NCBI RefSeq assembly: GCF_040802235.1
Contig: NC_133174.1
Coordinates: forward strand, 139,119,213 to 139,183,212
DNA from: Manis javanica
Taxonomy: Eukaryota; Chordata; Mammalia; Pholidota; Manidae
DNA length: 64,000 nt
Direction of reading: 5' to 3'
Under the pieces are notes generated by a model. It had not been told where the DNA came from. It was given only the letters and a program-made list of their open reading frames with translations, and ran no database searches. Shown one piece after another: positions 36,383-47,984 of the stretch (position 1 is the first letter of the stretch; each line of letters starts with the position of its first letter). Made by a program: the position numbers and the translations under genes.

Positions 36383-38070
36383 AAACTGAAGGCAGACTTC
36401 TCAAAGGAAACAACACAACCGAGAAGACAATGTTATGACACTTTTTTAAGTGCTAAAGTAAATATAAACAGGCAGAACTATCAGCATAGAAGTCTATGCC
36501 TCCCCAAAAATTCTTCAACAACTGGGTGAAATAAAGAAGCTTTCAGATTAACAAAGACTATAAAGAAATTCCTCACTAGCAGACCAACACTGGAAGAACA
36601 AAAATTTCCTCAGGAAAAAGGAAGATGATCCCAAACAGAAACATGGCAAAGATACATGAAAATCAACTGTAATTATAATATTGTATGGAGTTCAAATATA
36701 TATAAAACTAAAACGCTTGATAAAAATAATGTAAAAAGATGAGAAAGGGATGCATGGAAATGTACAACTAGGTGGTCAGTATATTCCCAAATTGTGTGAT
36801 TAGATTAAACATAAATAAACCAAATATTCCCAAGTAAAACACTAAGATCAGATTGGATTTCAGAAAACCCAAATATATGCAAGTTTTAAGATGTACACTT
36901 TAAATATTAAGATGCAAAACCTTGAATATAAAAACACAAAGATGGTATTCCAAGAAATGGTTGACCAAAATCCCGTTATATTATCATATTAATATCAGAA
37001 AAAGCAAGCATCGGTACTAGATATAAAAAGACATATGTCGTGATTATAAAGGTGGTCAAACAGGAAGGTGAAGTCTTCTATGGGAGGTGTCAAAGAATTT
37101 GTGGACATCTTTTATGTACCTCAAATCTCAATTAAGACAGCAGCAGAGATTTTTGCAGGAATTGGCAAGCTGATTCTAAATCCATATGCTAATGCAGAGG
37201 TGTAAGAGAGCCAAAAGCAATTTCAAAATAAAAGAATAAATCTGGAGAATATCAACTACCATATATCATGCTACTACCTAAGTAAGAAACTGTGATTTTG
37301 GTGCAAAGATATACTAACTGGAATGATTATGGATATAATGGAGAAAATAGAGCTCAGGCATATGAGCTGATTTGTTTTGTCAAAGGTGAGATTGCAGTAC
37401 AGAGGTGAAAGTATAGTCTTACAAATAAGTAGTGCTATTTTAGGGGATATTCACTTGGGGAAAAAAATTGCAACTATATCCCAAACTTGCACCATATAAA
37501 TTGCAAGTGAATTGCAAAGTTTTATGTTAAAATTAAAGTAATAAATCTTTTATAGAAAAGATTTTTTAAAGCAAGACAGAAAAGCCACTAACCATGAAAG
37601 AAAAAAATTGGTAACTTAGGCCACATTAAAATTAAGATCTGCTCATCAAAACATACAAATAAAAAATGAAAAAGGAATTTACAGGATGGGAGATGACATT
37701 TGAAATACATACATCTGGAAAACAAGTTAAGGAAATAAAAAGGACTCCTTTTATATTTACTATATTTACAAAGCGCAGGAAAAACACAACCCATCTAGAA
37801 AAATAAGCAAATGAGTTAAACAGAACTTCACAAAAAAAGGATATTTAAATATCCAATATATATTTGAAAAGCTGTTCAACTTAATTCTCATCAGAGAGAA
37901 GTAAATAAGCAAATTAAAACCACCAAGAAGTACTACCTTCTCACTTGAATGACTATAATGTAAATGAAAAATATAAAATATCAAATGTTGAAAAAAATGT
38001 GTAGCAGTGTTATGCTAGGAAATGTTTAACAATTGAATCTACAAAAGTTAATAAATCAAAGCCGTGATTT
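36383..38070 (+). mobile_element. LINE-1 remnants (5' region, then ORF2)
   Basis: Plus-strand old-L1 text. The 5' region ends about 37,080 and ORF2 landmarks follow (37,120-38,060). It ends at 38,070 with a 13-base target duplication of the insertion that follows. Short minus-strand frames here are not genes. Confidence 0.65.
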
Positions 38071-38250
38071 ATCTTACTACACTAATGGACAGTGACTGCA
38101 ATGGGGTATGAGGGGGACTCGATAATATGGGTGAATGTAATAACACAATGTTTTTCTTGTGAAACCTTCATAAGAGTGTATATCAATGACGCCTCAATAA
38201 AAAAAAAGAATTGTTCCAGGAAAACGTATGGAAAAAAATAAAATAAAATA
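38071..38250 (+). mobile_element. Young LINE-1 3' end with a 3'-transduced tail
   Basis: The insertion consists of the last ~130 bases of an L1 3' UTR, a poly(A) run (about 38,200-38,208), then 22-24 bases of non-L1 sequence ('gaattgttccaggaaaacg' and a few more), then a second A-rich tail with AATAAA motifs. It is flanked by identical 13-base duplications AAAGCCGTGATTT at 38,058-38,070 and 38,251-38,263. The double tail is the hallmark of L1 3' transduction. Confidence 0.82.
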
Positions 38251-38712
38251 AAAGCCGTGATTTGTAGCCTTTTCCAGTCTGCATAGTGTAAATACTATAA
38301 TAAAAGCCAATTTCAAGCAACCATCCTGAGGTCACTGAATGCAGATGGGAAGAGATCTGTACAATTGGCTCTTGAAAGACAGTATGGCCTGGCTGGAGAA
38401 CACCACTGATGTGAAGCAACAATAATTCTCACATATTGTTGGTGGGAGTATAAAATAATACAACCACTTTGGAAAACTCTCTGCAATTTCTTCTAAAGTT
38501 AAAGATACGCATACCCTTAATACATAGCAATCCTACTCTGGAGTATATACTCAACAAAAATGCATAAATGCATATGTTCACCAAAAGACATGTTTGAGAT
38601 TTCTCATAGCAGTATTATATGTAAGAGACAGACACTTCGGATACTACCCAAATCCCTATCAGCAGTTTAAAGGGCAAGCTGTAATTTAGTGACATAATGG
38701 AATACTATACAC

Positions 38713-38909
38713 CAGCAGTCAACAAACTATGGCCCACAGGACAAATCTGGCCAGCCCACTGCTTTTACAGCTTCTAAGAATCATTCTAAAATGATTACAT
38801 TTTAAATTGTTATACAATTACGTACATAACATTATCAGTTTTGCATCTTGGCCCACAAAGATTAAGATATTTGCTATCTGGCCCCTTATGAAAACGTTTG
38901 CTGACCCTC
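38713..38909 (+). mobile_element. hAT-type non-autonomous transposon relic
   Basis: The ends 'cagcagtcaacaaactatgg' and 'aaaacgtttgctgaccct' are imperfect inverted repeats. The flanking 8-mers CTATACAC and CTATAAAT (38,705-38,712 and 38,910-38,917) are near-identical, as for hAT target duplications. The internal phrases on 'atggcccacaggacaaatc' are familiar from MER elements, but I do not name the subfamily. Confidence 0.7.
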
Positions 38910-38939
38910 CTATAAATCAATGAGAATGAATGATCTACA

Positions 38940-39085
38940 ACAGCAGTGATCTCTGGACCAGCAGCAACTTGTTATAAATGCGATCTTGGGCTCCACCCCA
39001 GATAGACTGAGTCAAACTCTGGGGCTGTTAGCCACCAATCCGTGCTTAAACTAGCCCTCCAAATAATTACGATGGTCAGGAATCA
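38940..39085 (-). mobile_element. MER5A (hAT-Charlie)
   Basis: Reverse-orientation MER5A: 'tctggaccagcagcaacttg' near 38,953, 'ctccaccccagatagactga' near 38,991 and a diverged end. It is an ancient eutherian element. Confidence 0.72.
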
Positions 39086-39380
39086 CCAGTGTACAACTCA
39101 AAAACATAAATGAATATCATTAAACATAATGTTGAGTGTAAGAACAGATACAATAAAGAACATACTATATGATTTAAAATAAAATTCAGAAACAGGTAAT
39201 ACTATTAAAAAATCAGAGCAATGGCTGTTGATGGAAAGGGATTAGTTGCTGGATGAAATCATGTGGCAGGATTTTGGAGCACTAGTAATATTATGTTTTT
39301 TTATTTATGTGGTTGCTGCTTACCCACAATTTTCATGAGTTTGTGAAAACTCGTGCATACATACATATATGATATATCCA

Positions 39381-39485
39381 GGTGACCAACTGTCCTGATT
39401 TCCTAGGACTAAAGGTGATCATGGAATGTGGAACTTTCAGTGCTAAAACTGGGACAGTCCCAGGGAATGGGGCAAAACTGAGAGA
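39381..39485. repeat. Palindromic MER-type DNA element
   Basis: 'gtgaccaactgtcctgattt' at the left and 'actgggacagtcccagg' near the right give an imperfect palindrome, as in some short MER hAT derivatives. The subfamily is not determined. Confidence 0.5.
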
Positions 39486-40010
39486 CATTAAACAAGACCT
39501 AAGGAAATTGGAGTATATACCATATTCATGAATTAGAGGATTCAATATTGTAATGAGGTCAATTTTTCCTAAACTGATAGATTCGACGCCATGCTAATCA
39601 AAATCCAAACTTTATTTTTGCTATTTTGTTTTGTTTTATTTGGGTGGAACTGCATAGATTGATTCTAAAATTTATTCCTAAGTGAAAAGGGCCAAAAGTC
39701 ACTTGTCATGTACCTGTTAGCCATTTGTATGTCTTCTTTGGAAAAATGTCTATTCAGGTCCTTGCCCATTTTTTAATTGGATTATTTCTTTTTTTTGCTA
39801 TTGAGTTGTATAAATTCCTTATGTATTTTGGATATTAACCCCTTATCAGATGTGGTTTGCAAATATTATTCCCATTCCATAGGTTGCCTTTTCATTTTAT
39901 TGATGGTTTCCTTTTTTGTACAGAAGCTTTTTATTTGATGTAGTCACACTTACTCATTTTTACTGTTTTTGTCTTTACTTCTGGTGTCAAATCCAAAAAA
40001 TTCAAAAACT
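39486..40010. mobile_element. Two LINE-1 pieces in opposite orientation
   Basis: Bases 39,510-39,700 read as plus-strand ORF2. Bases 39,701-40,010 read as minus-strand L1 terminal sequence (compare 28,190-28,470). The strand switch is at about 39,700. Confidence 0.7.
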
Positions 40011-40084
40011 CACCCATTCACAATTTCCTTAGAATAGTAAGGAAAGCAGCAGTAAGAGTGAAATTATTATTGTTTTTTTATGTG

Positions 40085-40260
40085 TCACGCATTGTTTTAA
40101 TTACTTTAACATGTATTATTTCATAATCCTTATGAAAACATTCTATGATTGCTATTATTTATAAACTCAGAAAGGTTAAATAATTTGCTCAAGGTCAAAA
40201 AGCTCTTTCTGGATGTGTGGTTCATGCTTAGGCCTGTCTGTCTCCAAAGCTGATGTCGAT
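40085..40260 (-). repeat. MIR SINE relic
   Basis: Reverse-complement MIR with 'aggttaaataatttgctc' and 'aaggtcaaaaagctc' phrases near 40,172. Confidence 0.65.
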
Positions 40261-40459
40261 TTGCTCAACATTTTCAATGTGAGATTTAGATTTCTGTATA
40301 TGGTATAGTTATATTTTTACAAACACTGTAATTGTGGCTGGACAAAAAATACATAATCAAGTTGGCCTATCTAAACTCAAGTAGGTCCCTGGTGCTTCTC
40401 AACAATCCTACCGCATTTCCTTTCCATCTGTCCTCACACGCTCCTTGAAAACTGTTTCC

Positions 40460-41190
40460 AACTTTTTCTGCTTACTCTTTTTCTTTATTGGCATATAGTT
40501 TCCACAAAATCATAATAATTTTGGGTGTACAACATAGTTTTCAACATTTATATACATTAAAATGCTCACTACGATAAGTGTAGTTAGCAACCTGTCATCA
40601 TCTCAAGTCATTACAATATTATTGACCATGTTCCCTGTGCTGTACTTTTCATCCCTGTGACTTATTTATTTCATAACTGGAAGTTTATACCTCTTGATCC
40701 CCTTCACCTCCCTCCCCTCTGGCAACAACCAGTTGGTTCTCTGTTTGTGAGTCTGTTCCTGGGTTTTTGTTTATTTATTTTTTAGTTTCCACATATAAGT
40801 GAAATCATATGTATTCATCTTCCTCTTTCTGACTGATTTCACTCAGCATAATACCCTCTAGGTTCACCTGTGCTGTCACAAATGGAAAGCTTTCATTCTT
40901 CTTTCTCAAGATGGCTTTGGCTATTCAGGATATTTTGTGGTTCCATACAAATTTGGGGGCTTGTCTAGTTCTGATAAAAGGCTGTTAGTATTTTGAGAGG
41001 GATTGCATTAAATCTGTAGATTGTTTGGGGTAGTATGGCCATTATAACAATATTAATTCTTCCTACCCGTCAGCACGGAATAGCTTTCCATTTATCCATG
41101 TTGCCTTCACTTTTTCATTCATCTCTTATAGTTTTCAGGGTACAGGTCTTTTACTCTCTTAGTTATATTTCTTCCTACTTATTTTCCCAC
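40460..41190 (-). mobile_element. LINE-1 3' UTR and ORF2 end, minus strand
   Basis: The minus strand of 40,460-40,890 is L1 3' UTR, including the reverse of 'ccacatataagtgaaatcat'. Bases 40,896-41,190 match late ORF2 (compare 28,860-29,130), which requires a deletion or separate insertion at about 40,895. Confidence 0.75.
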
Positions 41191-41760
41191 TTCCTCTTTA
41201 CTGAAACCACCACCACCTCCTTCCTACCCTCCCTCCCAGTTGATGACCTTGCTTCCTATTTCACTGAGAAAAGATAGGCAATCCAAAGAAGATGTCTACA
41301 AACTTACCACACCTACTCACCCACCAACATCATGCCTATATACTTTGCCTTCTTTCCAGGACTATGGATAAACTACCCCTTCCCCTACACCTCCACTTGC
41401 ACACTGATTGCCGTCTATGGCATCTCAAGGATAGTACTACAAGCATTATGGCCTCTCCTACTCATCACCATTTCTCTCCCTTTACTGGGTCATCCTCATC
41501 AGAATTCTATAATATAGCCCATCTTTTAAAACTTTCTCTTAACCCCGCATTTCTTCTCAGCTACAACCTCATTTCTTTGTTCCCTTTTCGAGTAAAACTT
41601 CTCAAAAAGGTTATGTAAACTCATTATCCAAAACTTCCTTCCTGTTCTCTCTTGAATTCACTAAAATTTGCCGCCACTCCATTTGTAACTTACACAGGAT
41701 ACCATTTAACTCCACCTTTGCCAAATCCAAATCCTAGTCCTGTACTGGGAAGGCAATGGG
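41191..41760 (+). mobile_element. L2/CR1-clade LINE reverse-transcriptase relic
   Basis: The text around 41,530-41,700 still suggests the RT block of an L2/CR1-type LINE, with a translated trace resembling 'LISLFPFRVKLLKKVM' that echoes the family's PIS-LL-KLLE motif. The 108-codon frame at 41,292-41,618 belongs to it. It is badly eroded. Confidence 0.55.
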
Positions 41761-43000
41761 CAAGCCATCCAGGGCACTGAGAAGCTGCATGTCCCTCAGT
41801 TCAGCTTCCTGGGAAAGACGATAACTAGCAAAGAGGTGTTGAACTTTCTGTTTTGTTACTTTGTTCCTCCGAGGGATCACAGCCCTTTCTCCACACACCC
41901 CCCCACACACTTAGGATTTCGCGGGAGGAGGTCAAGCTGCTTGGGCTGAGCCGCACAGGGGCTTGCACGTGTTGAGAGCTGCCTCTAAGGAGCTTGGGAA
42001 ATCTTGAAAGTGCCTTTTCCCCACTATTTTTTCTGTTATATTTTGAGTGTGGTGGTGTAGCTCAGGGCTGACGGTGCATGTGGGTGGGCAGGCGGGTAGG
42101 GGTGCCAAGCGAGACGTCAGGGTAGGTGGGAGAGCATGTTTCCCATAGGAGCTTGCAGGGAGTGATAGATGTCAGGTGAGCAAGTACCCAGATTGGAGAA
42201 GTGAGAATTTCTCTTGTCTACATGTGTGCATCAAAATGCTTGACAGCAGGGCCTCCATACATGTGTCTAGGTCAGATGCTGAACTGACCCACAGTCACAG
42301 AGCAAGCACTTGGTGAAAGGCTAGCATTAGGAAAGTTCACCATCTAATCTCAAACAGCAGATGAACAATTGTTGTGAATCTATATACTAATCCTTTCTGT
42401 TTGTCTAGTGCATACCTAAGTACCAACAAGCTTACTGACCGACAACATCATCAGACTGTCACGGGAGCCCTGTAAGCCAGGGAAGGCTCAGGACCTTGTG
42501 CCCAGTGTTCCAAGGGAAAACGAGCTTATGAACTAAGCTGGGGACATCCAGCCAGTGCGTGGTGGAGCTGCCCCACCTGCTCTTTCTTCTTGTCCTCTTA
42601 AGTCTCAACTGAAATGGACCCCTTCTTCCCTTCCCCTTTACAAAAGGGGGTGTTCTGTCGGCTTCTGCTTATCTGCCAGGCACCAGACATCACCCTGCAG
42701 CACGCAGAGTGTCTCTGCAGGAAGAGGCCATTGACGACCAACGCGTGTGAACCGAGCACGGGGGGCATGGATGCTGCCCCCGCCCCGGAGCTCCTAAGGC
42801 AGGAGAAAGTAGCCTACGCTCCAGTCTGCCAAGCAGCCCCACCTGTGTTCCTCATTCCTCCCCAGGCAGCCTCTCCTGCAGCTCCTCAGCCACCTACCCT
42901 GTTAACTGTGCTTCTGTGTTCGTGTCCTTGTGTCTGCCTGGCTGTGTGTGCATCAGGGTAGTTCTGTGCACACATACAGCCATTTGAGAAACTGTGTAGC
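41761..43000. other. Single-copy sequence, no recognised gene
   Basis: GC-richer, not obviously repetitive. The 115-codon frame at 42,614-42,961 (Pro/Ala/Cys-rich) has no domain I recognise and no convincing start. I do not call a gene. Confidence 0.4.
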
Positions 43001-43180
43001 TCCACATGGATCAGTGCAAATCTACATCGTTGTGTGTATGAGTGTATGCATGACAACGTGTGGATGCATATATGTGTGTGCACGCATATGAAAGTGTATG
43101 ACTTTCTGGCTTCTCTATGTGTGTGCTTGTGTGTTCTGATGTGGGTGTATTGTGTGTGTGTGTACAGTGCACGTGTGCCT
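43001..43180. repeat. TG-rich low-complexity region
   Basis: Irregular tg/gtgt/catg-rich text, a degenerate microsatellite. The complementary CA-rich frame with many His and Thr is an artefact. Confidence 0.8.
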
Positions 43181-44010
43181 AAATAATTCCGTGTTTATCT
43201 GATTGGAGAGGGTATGAAAGGAAATACACCTGAAAACATACATATTTCCTGTCGGTGGCTCTTCTAGAACCACCACATTCCCTTGGCCTCTTCCCACATA
43301 CATGGGGGGGCCCGACTGGCCAGGCTGGTTAACTGTTTCTCTCCAATTCCTCTTCCAGGGAGCAGTGTCCCCCAGTCCCCATCCGCTCCGCTCCTCTTCC
43401 CTCTACCCACCTGTGCTGTCTCCTGGATACAAGACACAGGAGGGAATGTAGTCCTAAGAAGTGATCATTTAGTGCCTTGAGGTAGAAAGCGCTCAACGGC
43501 CTGGTAAGCTGGGAGCACACAGCATTTTGCTGTGTCCTGGAAAGACATGTTTGGGAATAACAAAGGCAGGGGTGGGGAGCCTTGAAGCTGCATCGGGAAC
43601 AGAGCTGTGATAGGGACCAGGCAGTGGGAGACGCGTTGCGTGTAGCCTTTATAGCTCAGTCCCTTAGTGCAGCCACCTTGGAAGCCAGAGCAGCTGCAAG
43701 CAGGGTGGCAGATGTGAGGGCCTGATCCACGGGATCGGCTGCGGGCAGCAGAAGGGAGAGAACCGAAGGTGCCTGGGAGGCAGCCGCAGGCACGGCTGTG
43801 GTGGGGGGCCTATGTGGGGCCACTTTCGTAGCCCATCCCACGATGGCTGCTGGCTGAACTTCAGCCTTAGGTTTGGAGTCCAAACTCCCTCCTCCCACCC
43901 CTTCCAGGGGAAGAGATGGTCAGAGGGGTGAGAGGGCAGACCAAGGAGAGCCTACATCAGCCCAACGTGTGGTCTCTCTTGTATACACAGCATGCAAGTA
44001 GAGCCTCCTA
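43181..44010. other. Single-copy sequence, no recognised gene
   Basis: No repeat or domain recognised. Frames on both strands in this stretch overlap each other and look like chance. Confidence 0.4.
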
Positions 44011-44180
44011 CACTCACGCCCACAGAGCTGCACCGCCACCCATCTGTGTATGCACACGTGAGCGCTCACCCTCAGCAGCACATCCATCTATACACACACG
44101 TGCACCAGCACTCACATACAGCCATGCATACATCCACATGCACGGCTGCACACTTATTCTATTCACACACACATACGCGC
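44011..44180. repeat. CA-rich low-complexity region
   Basis: Irregular ca/cacac-rich text, a mirror of the TG-rich stretch 1 kb to the left. Frames with runs of His and Thr come from it. Confidence 0.8.
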
Positions 44181-46089
44181 ATCATGGAAGACAGCTAAAA
44201 ACGAAAGTCACTGATGGGACGTCTAAGATGGCTTCTTTCTTTCTGGACATCCCGCACAGAAAGATTCAGGTTGTGGGGAGAGCAGTGACCCACATGTGAA
44301 CCTCCCGTCATGGCTACTGAAGAGCTTGCTACCTGGGGCCCAAACATTAGTTGGTTGATTTGGACTTGGGTCTCCAACACTCTGGAGGGCCTTTGGGCCC
44401 CGTGGGACACAGCAGTTCATTTGGGGTGATGTCAAACAGAAAGACTGGAACAGTGGGGACAAAAAGGGCTTTTACGGCGTGCCCGGCAGCAGTGCGCCGG
44501 AAAGCTGCGGAGCACGGGGGAAGGGCAAAGAGGCCACCTGTGCATGCCTGTGTAGACCCGCGCAGCTAGACACATTACCATACCTTCACAGGAGCGTCTT
44601 GCCCTAACATGCTGCAACGAGAGCGGCTGACTCTGCTGCGACTCGCACCATGTGAAGTGAAGGGTCAAGATGAGGTGGAGGTTTGGCAATGACACCTTTC
44701 CACAAACTTGAACCTTCTGAGCTTGCCATGGGGGTGGGAAGGGGGCAAGCTCAGGTTTTTAAAGGTTTGCAGTCATTTAAGACATCCTGCTGATGGTGCA
44801 GAGAGTGCTTGTCATGGCCCACATTTGCCACTGCACTGGCCTCCAAGCCCCATACAACACAGACTGTGGAGTTGCAACGGGAACCCAACCTAATGGCTCC
44901 TCCTCTGTGGCCTCTCTGGGCAAAGCTCAGGAGAAGCGTGACACCCTGCCGGGGCTGAGCCGCCCGTGGTGGGTGCAGGGCTGGTGTCATCACAGGTACA
45001 TGCAGGAGGAGGAAATGCAGGTGGCTTGGGGAACATTTGCACAGGACATCTGGAGCCCACCCTTAGCTATGGAGTTCTTTTCCACTGCCTCAATTCCTGC
45101 TGACAAGGGACATTCTGAAGGTGGCCCGTGACCTCAGGTGGAGCCTGTGGCCCTTGAATGGTTCTACTGTCACTTGCTTCCCACTGAATATACAAAGACC
45201 CTAAGGGACTGGGTGAGAGACGGGCCAGATGAGGCTCCCTTACCTCCTGCAACCTCCCTAACCCGCAAGGTAGAAGAGCCCTTGCCACACACTGTCCAGG
45301 CTGGCAGCAAGGCCTCTCTTCCTGCCTCCCACAGTGGCCAGCTTCATCCAAGCCCTGGCAGGGCCTCTCAGGGGCCTGCTGGCTCTTCCATGGTGCTGCC
45401 GCCCCAGTCCAGGTCTCTCCCAAGCTGTCCTCTGAAGCAGAATCTCAAGGGAATTAGCAAGGGATACAGGACTGAGGCAGAGATGTTTTATTTTTTAATA
45501 AGCTCAAGGGCATTTTTTGTACTGATATGTTTAAAAGTCATAGGGGATAAGGCCCTAGTCATCACGGAGTCAAGCAAGTTTCTGTCCAATGTTCTGGAAT
45601 CAGCTCAGTGACTGTACAGTGATCAAGTGTCAGAATTTGAACCTGAGCTCTTCTGACGCCAGGCTAAGGTTTGCAGCAACAGAATGCAGTTCTTGTTCCT
45701 CTACTCCAGATTTCTCAGTTTCAGTTACGAATCAGTTTCTTAGAAAACCTCCCTTTAATATCACATGGGGGAATGAAGGTTAAAAATGTATTAGGGATAT
45801 TGGGCCCCAGACCCCTTCTCTATGGAATACTCTGCATACCCTTGGGAGAGACCCTATCCATTTGGGCGTCTCTTCCAGTCCTCTCCTTTCCCAGCCTCTG
45901 ACAGTGACCCAGCCATTGTCACCCCAGGCCAGGTGCACTGCTCAAAGCTCTCCGCATTAGGAAGATTTTCCCTTCCCACTCTCTTTCAAGACCACCCCCA
46001 AGCACATCCAAATCTCAGGGCCACCCTCAAATGTTCCAGGACAGACAGTTTGGGAAGCCAATTCTGCCAAATGGTCAGGGAAAACTAAT
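44181..46089. other. Single-copy sequence, no recognised gene
   Basis: It contains a 157-codon plus-strand frame (45,138-45,611) and a 118-codon minus-strand frame (45,067-45,423) that overlap one another. Neither has a recognised domain. CpG-rich patches near 44,470-44,570 are too small for an island. I do not call a gene. Confidence 0.4.
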
Positions 46090-47110
46090 CACCTTTATGT
46101 CAACTCACCCAAACATATAAAAAGATGGGCAGTTGTTCTACTCATTCTCCGAGGCTACCTATTCCAAAACTAGATGTGGACATACCACAAAAAGAATACT
46201 TGTGCCAAATTCACTCACATAGCAGCAAATACCCTAAAATAATTGTATATTCAACAGAGCAGTGAATTCAATGAACAGCCTGTGCGTGAGGATTGAAAAT
46301 ACCATTTAACATTAGAAAATACTTTCAATTATAATTCCTTACATTAACAAATTAGAGGAATGTTTTTTTTAAGTTTCTGCTCCCGTCCATGGGTAAAGAA
46401 AAAGTTTTTAAAGAAACCCAAGACAAGCTCATACTTAAACATTCTAGCAAACTAAGTTTGGAAGAACTTCTATTTCCTAAAATAGACAGTCAACATACTT
46501 CAGTGTGAAATGCTAGAAGCGTGCCCATGAAAGTCAGGAACTGCACGCAGGTGTGCACTCCGCCCTCCACCAGTCACAGCTGCACTGGAGCTCAAAGCCA
46601 GAGCGTGGATGGCTGGGAAATCAGATATATGAATATCGAAAATAAAGTGGGGATAATCCGATCATCTGTTTTGAAAATTCAAAGGAATACACATGGGATG
46701 TTCAAGCAAATGAGACTTCAGATAGCGTACAACTATAGTCAAAAACTAATGCCACACAAAATCAGTAACTAATAAGAACGTGTAATAGAAAGGACCTCAT
46801 TCACAACAGCACCAAAATCCAAAAATTACCTATGAAAAAGTCTAACAAAAATGTAGAAGATCTACATAACTGTATATAAAATTGCAAACCATATTATAAT
46901 CTATATTATCACATATACATACGATATATATCACATATATAATTATATATATACATGTATTTGTTTCTTTGTTTGTTTATAAGTATACAGGTAAACTATA
47001 CAATTCACTAAAAACTCAGGTAAAAACTTCCAAATAAATGGAGAGTATATCATATTCATCAGTGAGAACAAGAATATTGTAAGCAGACTAATTCTGCTGA
47101 AATGATTTAC
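46090..47110 (+). mobile_element. Degraded LINE-1 ORF2
   Basis: Plus-strand traces of L1 ORF2: RT-region phrases at 46,140-46,330, around 46,505-46,545, and terminal ORF2 at 46,745-47,110. An AT-rich simple stretch lies at 46,890-46,980. Very diverged. Confidence 0.5.
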
Positions 47111-47677
47111 ATATTTTTAGTACCTTACCTATAGCTGCCAAAATGACAACCCAGCTCAGAGTGCCGACTGACTTCTCCCGAAATCAAACCTGGAAAACTA
47201 TAGAGGGAAGCAGAGGGGAAACAGGCACCCCATCTAAATCAGACAACATGAGGTAGCCCAGGGGAAGCCTGAACACCGTAGGCTGGGACTTGGGTTCGAG
47301 GTGAGGTCTCGGGGAGCATCAGAGAAGGTGGAGGGGCTTGGAGGCAGCAGGGATGCAGGGCACAGGGAGGAGGACAGGAAGTATCGTGACCTTTGGACCC
47401 CGCCTCACCGCACAGATCCGAAGCATTCCTCAGCCCGCACCTGTCAGCAGCCCTGAAGAAACACTGCGACAGCAGGAAGGACGGCGTTGGGACAGGAATC
47501 TGGAGTGTGTGTTGCGGCCATCTGAAACCGCCTTTGTGGGAAAACACGGATGTGTCAAGAAGCTATTTTACTGCAATGGAATCAATGGACTAGTCATAGA
47601 ATAACTAGTGAACTACAGATGTAAGTGTAGGAATTCTTTCAGGAAATCACATATATAATATTCCAGAAGTCACAGTG
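47111..47677. other. Sequence before the MAGE duplicon, no gene recognised
   Basis: Frames of up to about 100 codons on both strands overlap and show no recognised domain. The homology with the second MAGE unit starts near 47,678. Confidence 0.4.
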
Positions 47678-47984
47678 CCTGTGAAGAGACTGCAAGCGAA
47701 GTTATCCTTCCTCCCGGACCCTCCCCATGGCCAGGGGCCCTGCAGCTTCCCAGCTCGCCTCTGTCCTGGGGCTGCAGGGCTGCTCTGCCAGGGCTGAGGA
47801 CGACCCCCCTCGGTGAGCAGGGGGGGGGGGGGGTGGAAACGCCCGCCAGGACGCTGGTGGTCACGGAAGCCGGCTCCGACGACGTGCCAGCAGCCCTGAG
47901 GCTCTGGGATGGTCCTCCGGCTACAGAGTCGTCGGGCTGGGCACCGACGCAACCCAGCCCACCTCCCTGCTAGCCCTCTGCAGC

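Larger units (their letters stand above)
38251..39330 (+). mobile_element. LINE-1 3' end (old), interrupted by hAT elements
   Basis: Plus-strand L1 text continues from before the nested insertion. It is interrupted by a hAT element (38,713-38,909) and by MER5A (38,940-39,085), and ends near 39,330. The part just before the first hAT is the L1 3' region 'atggaatactatacac'. Confidence 0.65.

Noticed and set aside
42614-42961. 115-codon Pro/Ala/Cys-rich frame
   Set aside because: No recognised domain, no signal peptide pattern I trust, no supporting context.
43001-44180. TG-rich and CA-rich stretches as a possible CRISPR-like or structured array
   Set aside because: The repeats are irregular dinucleotides without constant spacers, so they are simple-sequence DNA.
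45067-45611. Overlapping 157- and 118-codon frames
   Set aside because: Opposite strands, no recognised domain, no splice or promoter context; likely chance in GC-rich DNA.
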